Positions 9,941-18,342 are shown, counted from the first letter of the stretch. The stretch: DNA of 64,000 nucleotides from DATHTC01 sp035456465 (GCA_035456465.1 DATIDD010000053.1:1-64000); one strand, 5' to 3'. Notes: generated by a model from the sequence alone, not told the origin. Translations and numbers: made by a program.

Positions 9941-11263
9941 ATGTTCGACGCCCTCGGCGACCGGCTGCAGCACGCCCTCGGCGACCTCCGCGGACGCGGG
10001 AAGCTCGACGAGGAGGCGATCTCGCGCGCGATGCGCGAGATCCGCCTCGCGCTGCTCGAGGCGGACGTCAACCTCAAGGTCGTCAAGCAGTTCGTCGCCC
10101 AGGTGCGGGAGCGGGCCATGGGCCAGGACGTCCTGAAGAGCCTCACCCCCGGCCAGCAGGTCGTGAAAGTGGTGCACGAGGAGCTGACCGGGCTGATGGG
10201 CGCCGGCAGCTCGAAGCTCGCCTTCGCCGGCCGCCCGCCGACCGTGATCCTCGTCGCGGGCCTCCAGGGGTCGGGCAAGACGACGGCCTGCGCCAAGCTG
10301 GCGCTGCTCCTGCGCAAGGAGGGGAAGCAGCCCGCCCTCGTCGCAGCCGACCTCCAGCGACCCGCTGCGATCGACCAGCTCGAGCAGCTCGGCCGCCAGA
10401 TCCAGATCCCCGTCTACCGGGACGAGACGAAGGACGCGGTCGTCGCCGCGCGGAAGGGGCTCCAGCGCGCCCAGGCGGACGGCCGCGACGTCGTCATCGT
10501 CGACACCGCCGGCCGCCTGCAGATCGACGAGGCGCTGATGGAGGAGCTGGCCGCGGTCAAGCGCGAGACGAAGCCGCACGACGTGCTGCTCGTGCTCGAC
10601 GCGATGACGGGGCAGGAGGCGGTCAACGTCGCGCAGGCCTTCCAGGAGCGGATCGACTTCGACGGGGTCGTGCTGACGAAGCTCGACGGCGATGCGCGGG
10701 GCGGCGCCGCGCTCTCGGTCAAGGCCGTCACCGGCAAGCCGATCAAGCTCGCGTCCGTCGGCGAGAAGCTCGACCAGCTCGAGTGGTTCCATCCCGACCG
10801 GATGGCGTCTCGGATCCTCGGCATGGGTGACGTGCTGACGCTGATCGAGAAGGCCGAGGCCGCGGTCGAGGAGGACGAGCAGGCGGCGATGGAGGAGCGC
10901 CTGCGCCGCGGCCAGTTCACCTTCGACGACTTCCTCGCCGCGCAGAAGATGCTCCGCAAGATGGGGCCGCTGCAGAGCGTGATCAAGATGATCCCGGGGA
11001 TGGGCAACGAGCTGAAGGACGTCGAGATCGACGAGGGCCAGATGAAGCGCGTCGAGGCGATCGTGCTGTCGATGACGCCGAAGGAGCGGGGGATGCCGCA
11101 CCTGATCGACGGGTCGAGGCGCAAGCGCATCGCCGCGGGGTCCGGCACGACGGTTCAGCAGGTGAACCAGCTGCTGAGCGCGCGCAAGCAGATGGAGAAG
11201 ATGATGAAGCAGCTGGGCAAGGGCAAGATGCCAGCCTTTCCCGGCATGGCCGGGAAGCGCTAG
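9941..11263 (+). CDS. ffh: Signal recognition particle protein Ffh
   Basis: 440-residue SRP54 GTPase that binds 4.5S RNA and signal peptides. N domain, then P-loop GLQGSGKTT (~107-115), DTAGRLQIDE (~188), TKLDGDARGG (~247), and the Met-rich M domain from ~310 with FDDFLAAQKML, IPGMGNEL and GSGTTVQQVNQLL, ending in a short basic Met-rich tail. The ATG at 9941 matches the family start (MFDALGDRL). A TACACT box at 9928-9933 lies seven bases upstream, so the message is probably leaderless. Heads the rpsP-rplS cluster and works with FtsY. Confidence 0.96.
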   Translation: MFDALGDRLQHALGDLRGRGKLDEEAISRAMREIRLALLEADVNLKVVKQFVAQVRERAMGQDVLKSLTPGQQVVKVVHEELTGLMGAGSSKLAFAGRPPTVILVAGLQGSGKTTACAKLALLLRKEGKQPALVAADLQRPAAIDQLEQLGRQIQIPVYRDETKDAVVAARKGLQRAQADGRDVVIVDTAGRLQIDEALMEELAAVKRETKPHDVLLVLDAMTGQEAVNVAQAFQERIDFDGVVLTKLDGDARGGAALSVKAVTGKPIKLASVGEKLDQLEWFHPDRMASRILGMGDVLTLIEKAEAAVEEDEQAAMEERLRRGQFTFDDFLAAQKMLRKMGPLQSVIKMIPGMGNELKDVEIDEGQMKRVEAIVLSMTPKERGMPHLIDGSRRKRIAAGSGTTVQQVNQLLSARKQMEKMMKQLGKGKMPAFPGMAGKR

Positions 11264-11283
11264 CGAGAAATCGGAGGAATCGC

Positions 11284-11526
11284 ATGGCAGTGAAGCTCAG
11301 GCTGACGCGGGTCGGGTCGAAGAAGAACCCGATCTACCGCGTCGTGGCCGCCGACTCGCGCTCCCCGCGCGACGGCAAGTTCATCGAGATCGTCGGGCGC
11401 TACAACCCGCAGACGGAGCCGTCGACGATCGAGCTCGACGACGACCGCGTGAAGGACTGGCTCTCGAAGGGCGCGCAGCCGACCGACCCCGTCGCGAAGC
11501 TGCTCAAGATCAAGGGCCTCCGGTAG
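11284..11526 (+). CDS. rpsP: 30S ribosomal protein S16
   Basis: 80 residues, normal length. It opens with the invariant VKLRLTRVGSKKNPIYRVVA and carries the SPRDGKFIEIVGRYNP block, ending with PTDPVAKLLKIKG. S16 binds 16S rRNA and assists 30S assembly. A GGAGG Shine-Dalgarno lies seven bases before the ATG, 20 bases after ffh. Followed by khpA, as in most Gram-positive genomes. Confidence 0.97.
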   Translation: MAVKLRLTRVGSKKNPIYRVVAADSRSPRDGKFIEIVGRYNPQTEPSTIELDDDRVKDWLSKGAQPTDPVAKLLKIKGLR

Positions 11527-11551
11527 CGGCCGTGCGCCGGAAGGAGCACCC

Positions 11552-11785
11552 CTGAGCGAGCGCCTGGTCGAGGAGCTGGCGCGCCGCCTCGTCGACAATC
11601 CCGACGAGGTCCGCGTCGAGCGCGGCGAGCGCGAGGGGATCGCCGTCATCCGCCTCCACGTCGCCCCCGACGACGTCGGCAAGGTGATCGGCCGCCAGGG
11701 ACGGATCGCGCGGGCCCTCCGCACGCTCGTCCGGGCGAGCGCGGCACGGCGGCACGAGCGCGTGCATCTCGACATCGCCGACTGA
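11552..11785 (+). CDS. khpA: KH-domain RNA-binding protein KhpA (CTG start)
   Basis: 77 residues making a single KH domain: helix SERLVEELARRLVDNPDEV, strand, then the GxxG loop in VIGRQGRIARALRTL (~46-60), ending HLDIAD. KhpA binds RNA and, with KhpB, affects division and wall growth in Firmicutes. No ATG, GTG or TTG exists in frame near the N-terminus. The CTG at 11552 has GGAAGGAG five bases upstream and gives exactly the family N-terminus, so a CTG start is the best reading. The TGA is followed immediately by the rimM GTG. Easily missed by gene callers that do not allow CTG. Confidence 0.85.
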   Translation: MSERLVEELARRLVDNPDEVRVERGEREGIAVIRLHVAPDDVGKVIGRQGRIARALRTLVRASAARRHERVHLDIAD

Positions 11786-12262
11786 GTGGATCCGGTGGTC
11801 CAGGTCGGCCGCGTCGGGCGGCCGCACGGGCTCGCGGGGGCCTTCGTGGTCGAGCGCGCGAGCGACGACCCGTCGCGGTTCGCGGTCGGGGCGCGCCTGC
11901 TCGCCGCGGGCGAGGAGGTCGAGGTCGTCGAGTCGAAGCGGGCGGGGGGCGGCCGGCTCGTCGTCCGGCTGGACCGGCCCGTGCCGCGTGGAACCCCGCT
12001 CGAGGTGCCGCGGGAGAGCCTGCCGGTGCCCGACGAGGACGCCTACTACGTGTACCAGCTCGTCGGGCTCCGCGTCGAGGAGGCGGGCGGCCGCGACCTC
12101 GGCCGCGTGGCCGACGTGATCGGCGCGCCTGCCAACGACGTGCTCGAGCTCGACACCGGGCTGCTCCTGCCGCTCGTCGGCGCGTGCGTCCGCGAGGTCG
12201 ACCTGCAGGCGGGACGGATCGTCGTGGAGCCTGGGTACGCTGGTGCGGACGCCGATGCGTAA
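11786..12262 (+). CDS. rimM: 16S rRNA processing protein RimM
   Basis: 158 residues. N-terminal RimM beta-barrel begins VVQVGRVGRPHGLAGAF, and the C-terminal PRC-barrel has DAYYVYQLVGLRVEEAGGRDLG with NDVLELDTG and LLPLVGACV. It assists 30S head maturation around S19 and S13. The GTG start directly follows the khpA stop, and the 3' end overlaps lepB by eight bases. Confidence 0.95.
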   Translation: MDPVVQVGRVGRPHGLAGAFVVERASDDPSRFAVGARLLAAGEEVEVVESKRAGGGRLVVRLDRPVPRGTPLEVPRESLPVPDEDAYYVYQLVGLRVEEAGGRDLGRVADVIGAPANDVLELDTGLLLPLVGACVREVDLQAGRIVVEPGYAGADADA

Positions 12263-12854
12263 CCCAATCGACCGCCTCACCGCGGGCCTCCCGCATCCCG
12301 CCCGCGTCGCGATCGACTGGGTGGTGACGCTCGCCGTCGCCGTCGGGATCGTGTTGGCGGTCAAGGCGTGGGTCGTGAACCCGTACCGGATCCCGACCTC
12401 CTCGATGGAGCCGACGCTGCACTGCGCGCAGCCAGCGGAGGGCTGCCTCGCCGGCTCCTCGGACCGGGTGCTCGCCAACCGCTTCATCCTCCACTTCCGC
12501 GATCCCGAGCGGGGGGAGGTGGTCGTGTTCGACACGCCGGCGGAGGCTCTGGCGCGCTGCGGCACCGCCGGGACCTTCGTGAAGCGGATCATCGGTCTTC
12601 CCGGCGAGACGGTCGAGCAGCACGACGGCTTCATCTCGGTCGACGGCAGGCGGCTCGACGAGCCGTACGCGCACGGGCGCTCGGCGGCGCAGGACGGTCG
12701 CTGGCAGGTCGGCCCGAACGCGTACTTCGTGATGGGCGACAACCGCTCCAACTCGTGCGACTCCCGGGTCTGGGGCGCCGTGCCGCGCAAGAACCTGATC
12801 GGGACCGTGTTCGCCACCTACTGGCCGCCGGACCGGATCGCCCTGGGTGCGTAG
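12255..12854 (+). CDS. lepB: Type I signal peptidase (first copy)
   Basis: 199-residue membrane serine protease. One N-terminal transmembrane helix (VVTLAVAVGIVLAVKAWVV), catalytic Ser in PTSSMEPTL (~box B), catalytic Lys in FVKRIIGLPGETV (box D) and box E MGDNRSNSCDSRVWG. It removes signal peptides from exported proteins. ATG 12255 is preferred over GTG 12243 because it matches the start of the second copy (RNP[IV]DR). It overlaps rimM and lies upstream of trmD. Confidence 0.94.
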   Translation: MRNPIDRLTAGLPHPARVAIDWVVTLAVAVGIVLAVKAWVVNPYRIPTSSMEPTLHCAQPAEGCLAGSSDRVLANRFILHFRDPERGEVVVFDTPAEALARCGTAGTFVKRIIGLPGETVEQHDGFISVDGRRLDEPYAHGRSAAQDGRWQVGPNAYFVMGDNRSNSCDSRVWGAVPRKNLIGTVFATYWPPDRIALGA

Positions 12855-12869
12855 AGCCCTCCGTACGTA

Positions 12870-12890
12870 AGCTGCACCGCCGGTGCAGCT
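12870..12890 (+). promoter_or_regulatory. Hairpin sequestering the trmD start codon
   Basis: AGCTGCACC (12870-12878) and GGTGCAGCT (12882-12890) are perfect complements around a GCC loop. The trmD GTG start (12883-12885) lies inside the 3' arm. In RNA this 9-bp GC-rich stem would hide the start codon, so a translational control role is likely by inference. TACGTA (12864-12869) just upstream could alternatively be a -10 box. Confidence 0.6.
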
Positions 12891-13545
12891 CGACGTCTTC
12901 ACGCTGATCCCGCACGCGTTCGCGTGGATGACGGAGCAGCGCCCTCTCGCCGCGGTGCTCGGGACCGAGCTCGAGCTGCGGCTGTTCGGCTACCGGGACA
13001 CGACGCCGCTGCGCTCCGGCCAGGTCGACGACGAGCCCTACGGCGGCGGCGCCGGGATGGTGCTCCGCGTCGACGTCGTCGCAGCGGCGCTCGACGCCGT
13101 CTACGGCGGTCACCCGCCCCGGCGGATCGTCGCGCTCACGCCGCAGGGACGCCGGCTGACGCAGCCGCTCGTCGAGGAGCTCGCGCGCGAGCCGCGCCTC
13201 ACGCTGCTGTCCGCGCGCTTCGAGGGCTTCGACGAGCGGATCCTCGAGCACCTCGTCACCGACGCCGTCTCGATCGGCCCGTACGTGCTGTCCGGCGGCG
13301 AGCTGCCGGCGATGGTGCTCCTCGACGCGGTGGCGCGACGGCTTCCGGGCGCGCTCGCCGAGGGGTCGGGCGAGCACGAGAGCTTCTCCGACGCGCTCGA
13401 CGGCGGGCTCGAGTACCCCCACTACACGCGGCCGCCCGAGTTCCGCGGCTGGCGCGTGCCGGACGTGCTCCTCTCGGGCGACCACGCCCGGATCGAGGCC
13501 TGGCGCCGCGAGCAGAGCAGGCGCCGCACCGAGCGGGCCCGCTAG
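12883..13545 (+). CDS. trmD: tRNA (guanine-N1)-methyltransferase
   Basis: 220 residues. SPOUT methyltransferase that makes m1G37 in tRNAs reading CNN codons and prevents +1 frameshifting. N-terminus QLDVFTLIPHAF; substrate block DDEPYGGGAGMVLR (~48-61); the trefoil-knot AdoMet site IGPYVLSGGELPAM (~128-141); C-terminal EYPHYTRPPEFRGWRVPDVLLSGDH in the family position. The GTG start sits in a hairpin. The stop codon shares one base with the next lepB start. Confidence 0.95.
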   Translation: MQLDVFTLIPHAFAWMTEQRPLAAVLGTELELRLFGYRDTTPLRSGQVDDEPYGGGAGMVLRVDVVAAALDAVYGGHPPRRIVALTPQGRRLTQPLVEELAREPRLTLLSARFEGFDERILEHLVTDAVSIGPYVLSGGELPAMVLLDAVARRLPGALAEGSGEHESFSDALDGGLEYPHYTRPPEFRGWRVPDVLLSGDHARIEAWRREQSRRRTERAR

Positions 13546-14147
13546 TGCGCAATCCCGTCGACCGCGTCGCCTCGAGCCTGCCGCAGCCGTGGCGGTCGGT
13601 CGTCGACTGGGTCGTGACGGTCGTGGCCGCGGTCGCGCTCGTGCTCGCGATCAAGGCCTGGATCGTGAACCCGTACCGGATCCCCTCGCCGTCGATGGAG
13701 CCGACCCTCCACTGCACCGGCGAGGCGGGCTGCGAGGGCGGCCGCTTCTCCGACCGCGTGCTGGCCAACCGCTTCCTCTACCACTTCAGGGACCCGAAGC
13801 GCGGGGAGATCATCGTCTTCCGGACGCCGCCGCTCGCGGCGGAGCGCTGCGGCGCCGGCGGCGTGTTCGTGAAGCGCCTGATCGTGCTGCCGGGGGAGAC
13901 CTGGCAGATGCGGGACGGGGTCGTCTACGTCGGCGGCAAGCGTCTCGCCGAGCCGTACCTCCGGCCGGAGCGGCGCGGCCACGACGTCCAGCCGTCGCGC
14001 ACGGTGCCGCCTGGGCAGTACGTGATGCTCGGCGACAACCGCGAGCACTCCTGCGACTCGCGCGTCTGGGGCCCCGTCCCGCGCGACAATCTGATCGGCA
14101 AGGTGACGGCGACGTACTGGCCGCCGGGGCGCGTGTCGCTGCACTGA
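13545..14147 (+). CDS. lepB: Type I signal peptidase (second copy)
   Basis: 200 residues, clearly paralogous to the copy 1.3 kb upstream. The same N-terminal pattern RNPVDR and membrane helix are followed by catalytic Ser in SPSMEPTL, Lys in FVKRLIVLPGETW and box E LGDNREHSCDSRVWG. It differs by a short insertion between Lys and box E (KRLAEPYLRPERRGHDVQPS) that may alter substrate preference. The GTG at 13545 overlaps the trmD stop by one base, so translation is probably coupled. Confidence 0.94.
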   Translation: MRNPVDRVASSLPQPWRSVVDWVVTVVAAVALVLAIKAWIVNPYRIPSPSMEPTLHCTGEAGCEGGRFSDRVLANRFLYHFRDPKRGEIIVFRTPPLAAERCGAGGVFVKRLIVLPGETWQMRDGVVYVGGKRLAEPYLRPERRGHDVQPSRTVPPGQYVMLGDNREHSCDSRVWGPVPRDNLIGKVTATYWPPGRVSLH

Positions 14148-14161
14148 CGTGCGGCGCGGGA

Positions 14162-14212
14162 CCGCTTTCCGAGCGGCTCCGCGCCCCCGCGACGGCGTCG
14201 CATCGCCGTCGC
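14162..14212 (+). promoter_or_regulatory. Two hairpins in the rplS leader
   Basis: CCGCT/AGCGG (14162-14176) and GCGACGGCG/CGCCGTCGC (14189-14212, 9 bp, 6-base loop) lie in the 111-base gap between lepB and rplS. A TACCAT box (14220-14225) follows, so the first part may end the upstream transcript while a secondary promoter serves rplS. Confidence 0.4.
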
Positions 14213-14258
14213 CGTTTCCGCTACCATCCCGCGTCGGCCGCCCCGCGGCCGTCCTCCC

Positions 14259-14816
14259 ATGAGCAAGGTCATCGAGCAACTCGAGCGGCGGCAGCTGCGC
14301 TCCGTCCCCCAGTTCAAGGCGGGCGACACGGTGCGTGTCCACTTCCAGGTGATCGAGGGCCAGCGCCGGCGCGTGCAGGTGTTCGAAGGGATCGTGATCA
14401 AGCGGCAGGGCGCCGGCGTCCGCGAGACGTTCACGGTGCGCAAGCAGTCGTTCGGCGTCGGCGTGGAGCGGACGTTCCCGCTGCACTCGCCCAAGATCGA
14501 GCGCATCGACGTCGCGGCGATCGGGGACGTCAACCGCGCGAAGCTCTACTACCTGCGCGAGAAGGTCGGCAAGAAGGCGCGCGTCCGCGAGAAGCAGATG
14601 ACGCCGGCCGAGCGCGTGCGCCTCGCCGAGAACAACGCGACGGCGACCGGCCGGCTCGCCCACGCGGAGCCCGAGGTCACGGACGAGGCGCCGGTCGAGG
14701 AGGCCGTGCCGGAAGCGGCTCCCGCCGACGAGCCGGCGGCCGAGGCCGAGGAGGCCGAGCCGGTCGCGGAGGCCGAGCCGGAGCCCGAGCCGGTCGCGGC
14801 CGAGAAGGCCGACTAG
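14259..14816 (+). CDS. rplS: 50S ribosomal protein L19 with long acidic C-terminal tail
   Basis: 185 residues. The first ~115 are a complete bacterial L19: IEQLERRQLRSVPQFKAGD, RRRVQVFEGIVIKRQG, ERTFPLHSPKIERIDV and AKLYYLREKVGKKARV. L19 lies at the 30S-50S interface. Usual L19 is 115-120 residues; here ~65 more follow, composed mostly of Ala, Glu, Pro and Val in repeats such as EAEEAEPVAEAEPEPEP. The tail is low-complexity and probably disordered, and strongly acidic, unlike a typical ribosomal protein. Confidence 0.94.
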   Translation: MSKVIEQLERRQLRSVPQFKAGDTVRVHFQVIEGQRRRVQVFEGIVIKRQGAGVRETFTVRKQSFGVGVERTFPLHSPKIERIDVAAIGDVNRAKLYYLREKVGKKARVREKQMTPAERVRLAENNATATGRLAHAEPEVTDEAPVEEAVPEAAPADEPAAEAEEAEPVAEAEPEPEPVAAEKAD

Positions 14817-14852
14817 CGCCGCCGCGGCGGCGCGGCCGACCTCAGGTCGGCC
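14817..14852. terminator. Double-hairpin terminator between rplS and the convergent ATPase gene
   Basis: CGCCGCCGCGGCGGCG (14817-14832) is a perfect palindrome, immediately followed by GGCCGACCT/AGGTCGGCC (14834-14852) with a one-base centre. It sits between two convergent stops and could serve both strands. No T-run is present, as is common in high-GC actinobacteria. Confidence 0.6.
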
Positions 14853-14862
14853 GGTCGCCGGC

Positions 14863-17583
14863 TCACTGCTCCGCCGCCGCGAGCACGTCGCGGGAGACCC
14901 GCACCCGCTCCAGGAACGACCGGCGCCGGGCCTCGTCGGGCAACGAGTCGGCCTTCGCCCGGACGATCGCCGCCGCGTCCGCCGCGTAGCGGGACGCGTC
15001 GTCCGACCTCGCCGCCTCGAGGATTCGCGCGTGCGTGAGGAGGATCTCCTCGCTCCGAACCGCCGGGACCGCGCCCTCGTGCTCCGTCAGCAGGTCGACG
15101 GCGTGCGTGCTGAGCGTGACGGCCTCGTCGACGTTGCCCTGCGCGAGGGCGACGCGGGCGCGCAGGGAGGACGTCGCGATCTCGCCTCGCGCCCAACCGT
15201 GTGTCGCGGTGGCGGACAGCACCTCGTCGGCCTCGCGCACCGCGTCCGGCGTCCCCTCGGCGAGGAGGAGCTCCGCCCAGTACGAGTCCACCAGGGCCCG
15301 GATCGAGTGGCTGCCCGACGCGAGCGCCTCCTCGCGGCCCCGCGTCAGCTCCTCGCGCGCCTGCTCGAGCCGCGGCGGCTCCCACTGGACGAAGAGGCGC
15401 CCGACCAGCGAGCGGAGGTATCCGCGAACGGCGGGCGCCTTCGGCTCGTCCCCGAAGAGCGCGATCGCCTCCCGCAGCGTCTGCTCGGCCTCCTCGTAGA
15501 GCCCGATCGCGGTGTACTGCTGGCCGAGGAAGCACAGAGCCCACGCGGCCTCCTCGCGCCGACGGGTCGCCTTCAGCGCCTCCGAGGCGCGGACGAGGTA
15601 CTCGATCGCCTCGCCGTAGCGGCCGAGGTCGAAGTCGGCGACGCCGAGCCGGCTCTCGAGCCTCCCGGTCTCGTAGGCGAGCGTGGTCGGCGCGAGCCCC
15701 TGACCGAACGGCCCGCTGAGGAGCGCGTGCGCCTGCTCGAGCACCGCCCGCCCCTGCTCGAGGCTCACGCTGTCGAGGTGGTGGCCGAGGTTGAGGAGGA
15801 TCGCGAACTCGGCCGTCTCGTCCTTCGCGGCGCGCGCGAGCTCGAGCGCGGAGCGGTAGACCGCGATCGCCTCCGGCAGCTCCCCGTACGCGGTCAGCAC
15901 GCGCGCCTTCGCGAAGCACGCGTTCGCCCGCAGCCCGACGTCGGCGGCGAGCCGCTCTGCCTCGTCTGCCAGCGGGAGGAGCTTGGTGCCGCCGTACCTC
16001 TCCGGCTCGGCTTGCCAGCCCGGCTCGCCGCCGAGGAGGAACAGGATCAGCGCCCGGGCGAGCGACGCCTGCGCTGCCGTGCGCTTCTCGTCGTCGAGCC
16101 GCTCGTCGAGCGAGTCGCGGAGCAGCGCGATCGCCCGCTCGGCAGTCGCCGCAGCCTCCTTGTCGGCTCCCTCGTCGAGCAGCGAGGCCGCGATGTCGGC
16201 GAGCCGCCGCCCTGCCTCGGCCTTGTCGCCGGCTTCCTCGTAGTGCCGCGCGATCTCCAGCAGCACGAGGCGCGGCGGCTGCTGCCCGTCGTCGAGTAGG
16301 GCTTCGAGTGCGCCGGCGACCTCGCGATGGCGCTTCCGTCGCTCGAACCCCTTCCCGGCGTAGCGATCGTCGTACAGCAGCTCCTGCAGGACGCTCGGGT
16401 CGAAGGCGTAGACCGTGGAGTGATCGCTGAACCAGTCGTCCGTCTCCTCGGCCGTGATCATGCGTCGGGTCTGCTCGAGCTCGGCCAGGCGGTCCTCCAC
16501 GTCGCTCTCGTCGGCCTTCGCCAGGGCGACGACGACCATCGAGAGGAAGCGCAGCCCCTGGACCGACCCGTACTGGAGCAGCTTCTTGTCGTCCTGCTCG
16601 AGCAGCGCGACGCGGGGGCGGAGGAGCTCCACGAGCGTCCCCGGCATCTGCGCCCGCGCCAGCTCACCCCCGAGACGCCAGGCGCCGGGCTCCCCGTCGA
16701 TCGTCCCGGCGAGCGTCCAGCCGGAGCCGTCGCGCCGCAGCACGCCCTGCTCTTCGAGGGTCGCGAGGTGCTGCTCGAGGAAGCGCGGGTTCCCGTCGCT
16801 GCGGTCGAGCAGCCAGGCCGCGAGGCTTGCTTCGCGGACGGTCCCGTAGCGGTGCTCGAGGATCGACTCCACCTCCGTCAGGGTCAGGTCGTCGAGCGTC
16901 ATCCGTCGCCCCTGGCCGCTTCCGAGGATGGTCGCGCGAACGCGTGCGAACATCCCGCCGCCGTCGACGGCCTCCGGGTCGTAGGCGACGAGCAGGAGCA
17001 GGCGGCGGCCGTCGATCCCGTCGGCGAGTCGTTCCACGACGCCGATCGAGCCCTCGTCGATCCACTGGGCATTGTCGAGGACGACGGCGAGCGGCGAGTC
17101 CGCTGCGATGCCCACGAACGCTCGGGTCACGTCGTCTGCGCGCTCCAGCTTCTGGCTCTCGTGGTCACCGCCCATCGCTTCGACGCCGAGCCCGGTCGCG
17201 GTCTTCACGGCCACGCCCACCACCTTGCCGCCGGGGACGAGCAGCTCGAGGAGATCGGGCGCGTAGTCGCCGATCACCTTGAGCCAGCGCTTCGCACGGT
17301 CGCCGCGCCGGTCCTCGTCCGTCAACGCGGCGAGCATCTCGACGAACGGGCCGTGGCGGTCCTCGCCGCCTGCCTGGCGACAGGTGTACGACACGACCTC
17401 GACGGGCGCGACCTCGCCCTCGGGTGCCAGGGACTGGGCGAAGGCCGCGAGGAGGAAGGACTTGCCGCTGCCGGTCGGCCCCTCGAGGAAGACGACCGAC
17501 CCGCGCCCCTCGGCCGCGGCGCGGGCGACGCCGAGCAGCTCGTCGAGCTGGAGCTGGCGTCCGATCGCAGTCGATCCGAGCAT
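14863..17583 (-). CDS. AAA-type ATPase with TPR repeats
   Basis: 906 residues. N-terminal ATPase module: IGRQLQLDELLGV, Walker A LEGPTGSGKSFLLAAF (~35-50), then a Walker-B-like VVLDNAQWIDEGS (~165). This is the arrangement found in large STAND regulators and cyclase-associated ATPases. From ~residue 440 onward the protein is helical with many TPR-like pairs (for example EEAAWALCFLGQQYTAIGLYEEAEQTL). No LuxR or other HTH is seen at the C-terminus (ends SRDVLAAAEQ), so it is not an obvious transcription factor. ATG 17583 is chosen because the frame beyond it runs antisense to rnhB. It is divergent from rnhB. Partner and signal unknown. Confidence 0.82.
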   Translation of the reverse strand: MLGSTAIGRQLQLDELLGVARAAAEGRGSVVFLEGPTGSGKSFLLAAFAQSLAPEGEVAPVEVVSYTCRQAGGEDRHGPFVEMLAALTDEDRRGDRAKRWLKVIGDYAPDLLELLVPGGKVVGVAVKTATGLGVEAMGGDHESQKLERADDVTRAFVGIAADSPLAVVLDNAQWIDEGSIGVVERLADGIDGRRLLLLVAYDPEAVDGGGMFARVRATILGSGQGRRMTLDDLTLTEVESILEHRYGTVREASLAAWLLDRSDGNPRFLEQHLATLEEQGVLRRDGSGWTLAGTIDGEPGAWRLGGELARAQMPGTLVELLRPRVALLEQDDKKLLQYGSVQGLRFLSMVVVALAKADESDVEDRLAELEQTRRMITAEETDDWFSDHSTVYAFDPSVLQELLYDDRYAGKGFERRKRHREVAGALEALLDDGQQPPRLVLLEIARHYEEAGDKAEAGRRLADIAASLLDEGADKEAAATAERAIALLRDSLDERLDDEKRTAAQASLARALILFLLGGEPGWQAEPERYGGTKLLPLADEAERLAADVGLRANACFAKARVLTAYGELPEAIAVYRSALELARAAKDETAEFAILLNLGHHLDSVSLEQGRAVLEQAHALLSGPFGQGLAPTTLAYETGRLESRLGVADFDLGRYGEAIEYLVRASEALKATRRREEAAWALCFLGQQYTAIGLYEEAEQTLREAIALFGDEPKAPAVRGYLRSLVGRLFVQWEPPRLEQAREELTRGREEALASGSHSIRALVDSYWAELLLAEGTPDAVREADEVLSATATHGWARGEIATSSLRARVALAQGNVDEAVTLSTHAVDLLTEHEGAVPAVRSEEILLTHARILEAARSDDASRYAADAAAIVRAKADSLPDEARRRSFLERVRVSRDVLAAAEQ

Positions 17584-17697
17584 GGCGACGTGCCGCAGCG
17601 GTTCGCTCCGAGCATGACACCGGCCTCCCCGGCGGGCAACTGTGCCGAGTCTGTGCCGGGGCCGGGAGCGGGCCGGGGCGGCGGGTATCCTCGCCGC

Positions 17698-18342
17698 GTG
17701 CCGCCCGCCCGCACCGGCCAGAGGCTCCTCCGCTTCGATCGCAAGCTCGGCGCCCGCTTCGTCGCGGGCGTGGACGAGGCGGGGCGCGGCCCGCTCGCCG
17801 GCCCGCTCGTCGTCGCGGGCGTGCTGCTCGACTACGACACGCTGCGCGACCATCGCGTCCGCCCGCTGGCGTTCCTCAACGACTCGAAGCAGTGTCCGCC
17901 CGAGCGCCGCCAGGAGCTGTTCCACGCCGTGCTCTCGTGCGCGGAGAAGGTCGTCGTCCGCGTGATCCCCGCGGGCACGATCGACCGCAACGGGCTGCAC
18001 CGGTCGAACCTCGAGGCGATGCGGTCGTGCCTCCGCGAGCTCGCGCCGCCCGCCGAGGTCTGCCTGGTCGACGGCTTCCGCCTGGGGCCGGCCGCGCCCG
18101 AGCACCGCGCCGTCGTCGACGGGGACGAGAAGAGCGCCGCGATCGCGGCCGCCTCGATCGTCGCCAAGGTCACCCGCGACCGCTACATGCGCCGTGCCGA
18201 CGCCCTCTACCCGCACTACGGGTTCTCCTCCCACGTCGGCTACATCACGCCCGCGCACTCCGCCGTCGTCCGGGCGCGCGGCCCATCGGAGATCCACCGG
18301 CGCAGCTTCGAGGCGCGCTGCTATGCCGCGCAGGGGAACTGA
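17698..18342 (+). CDS. rnhB: Ribonuclease HII
   Basis: 214 residues. The active-site block GVDEAGRGPLAGPLVVAGV (~24-42) supplies the first Asp-Glu pair, LNDSKQCPPERR follows, VCLVDGF gives the third Asp, and KSAAIAAASIVAKVTRDR (~140) the family helix. It removes ribonucleotides from DNA. The GTG at 17698 lies six bases after a TATCCT box (17686-17691), consistent with a leaderless mRNA. The 3' end overlaps yraN by 20 bases. Confidence 0.95.
   Translation: MPPARTGQRLLRFDRKLGARFVAGVDEAGRGPLAGPLVVAGVLLDYDTLRDHRVRPLAFLNDSKQCPPERRQELFHAVLSCAEKVVVRVIPAGTIDRNGLHRSNLEAMRSCLRELAPPAEVCLVDGFRLGPAAPEHRAVVDGDEKSAAIAAASIVAKVTRDRYMRRADALYPHYGFSSHVGYITPAHSAVVRARGPSEIHRRSFEARCYAAQGN

Noticed and set aside
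14817..14852. Possible transposon terminal repeat
   Set aside because: Only two adjacent palindromes, no transposase and no target duplication; a terminator between convergent genes is simpler.
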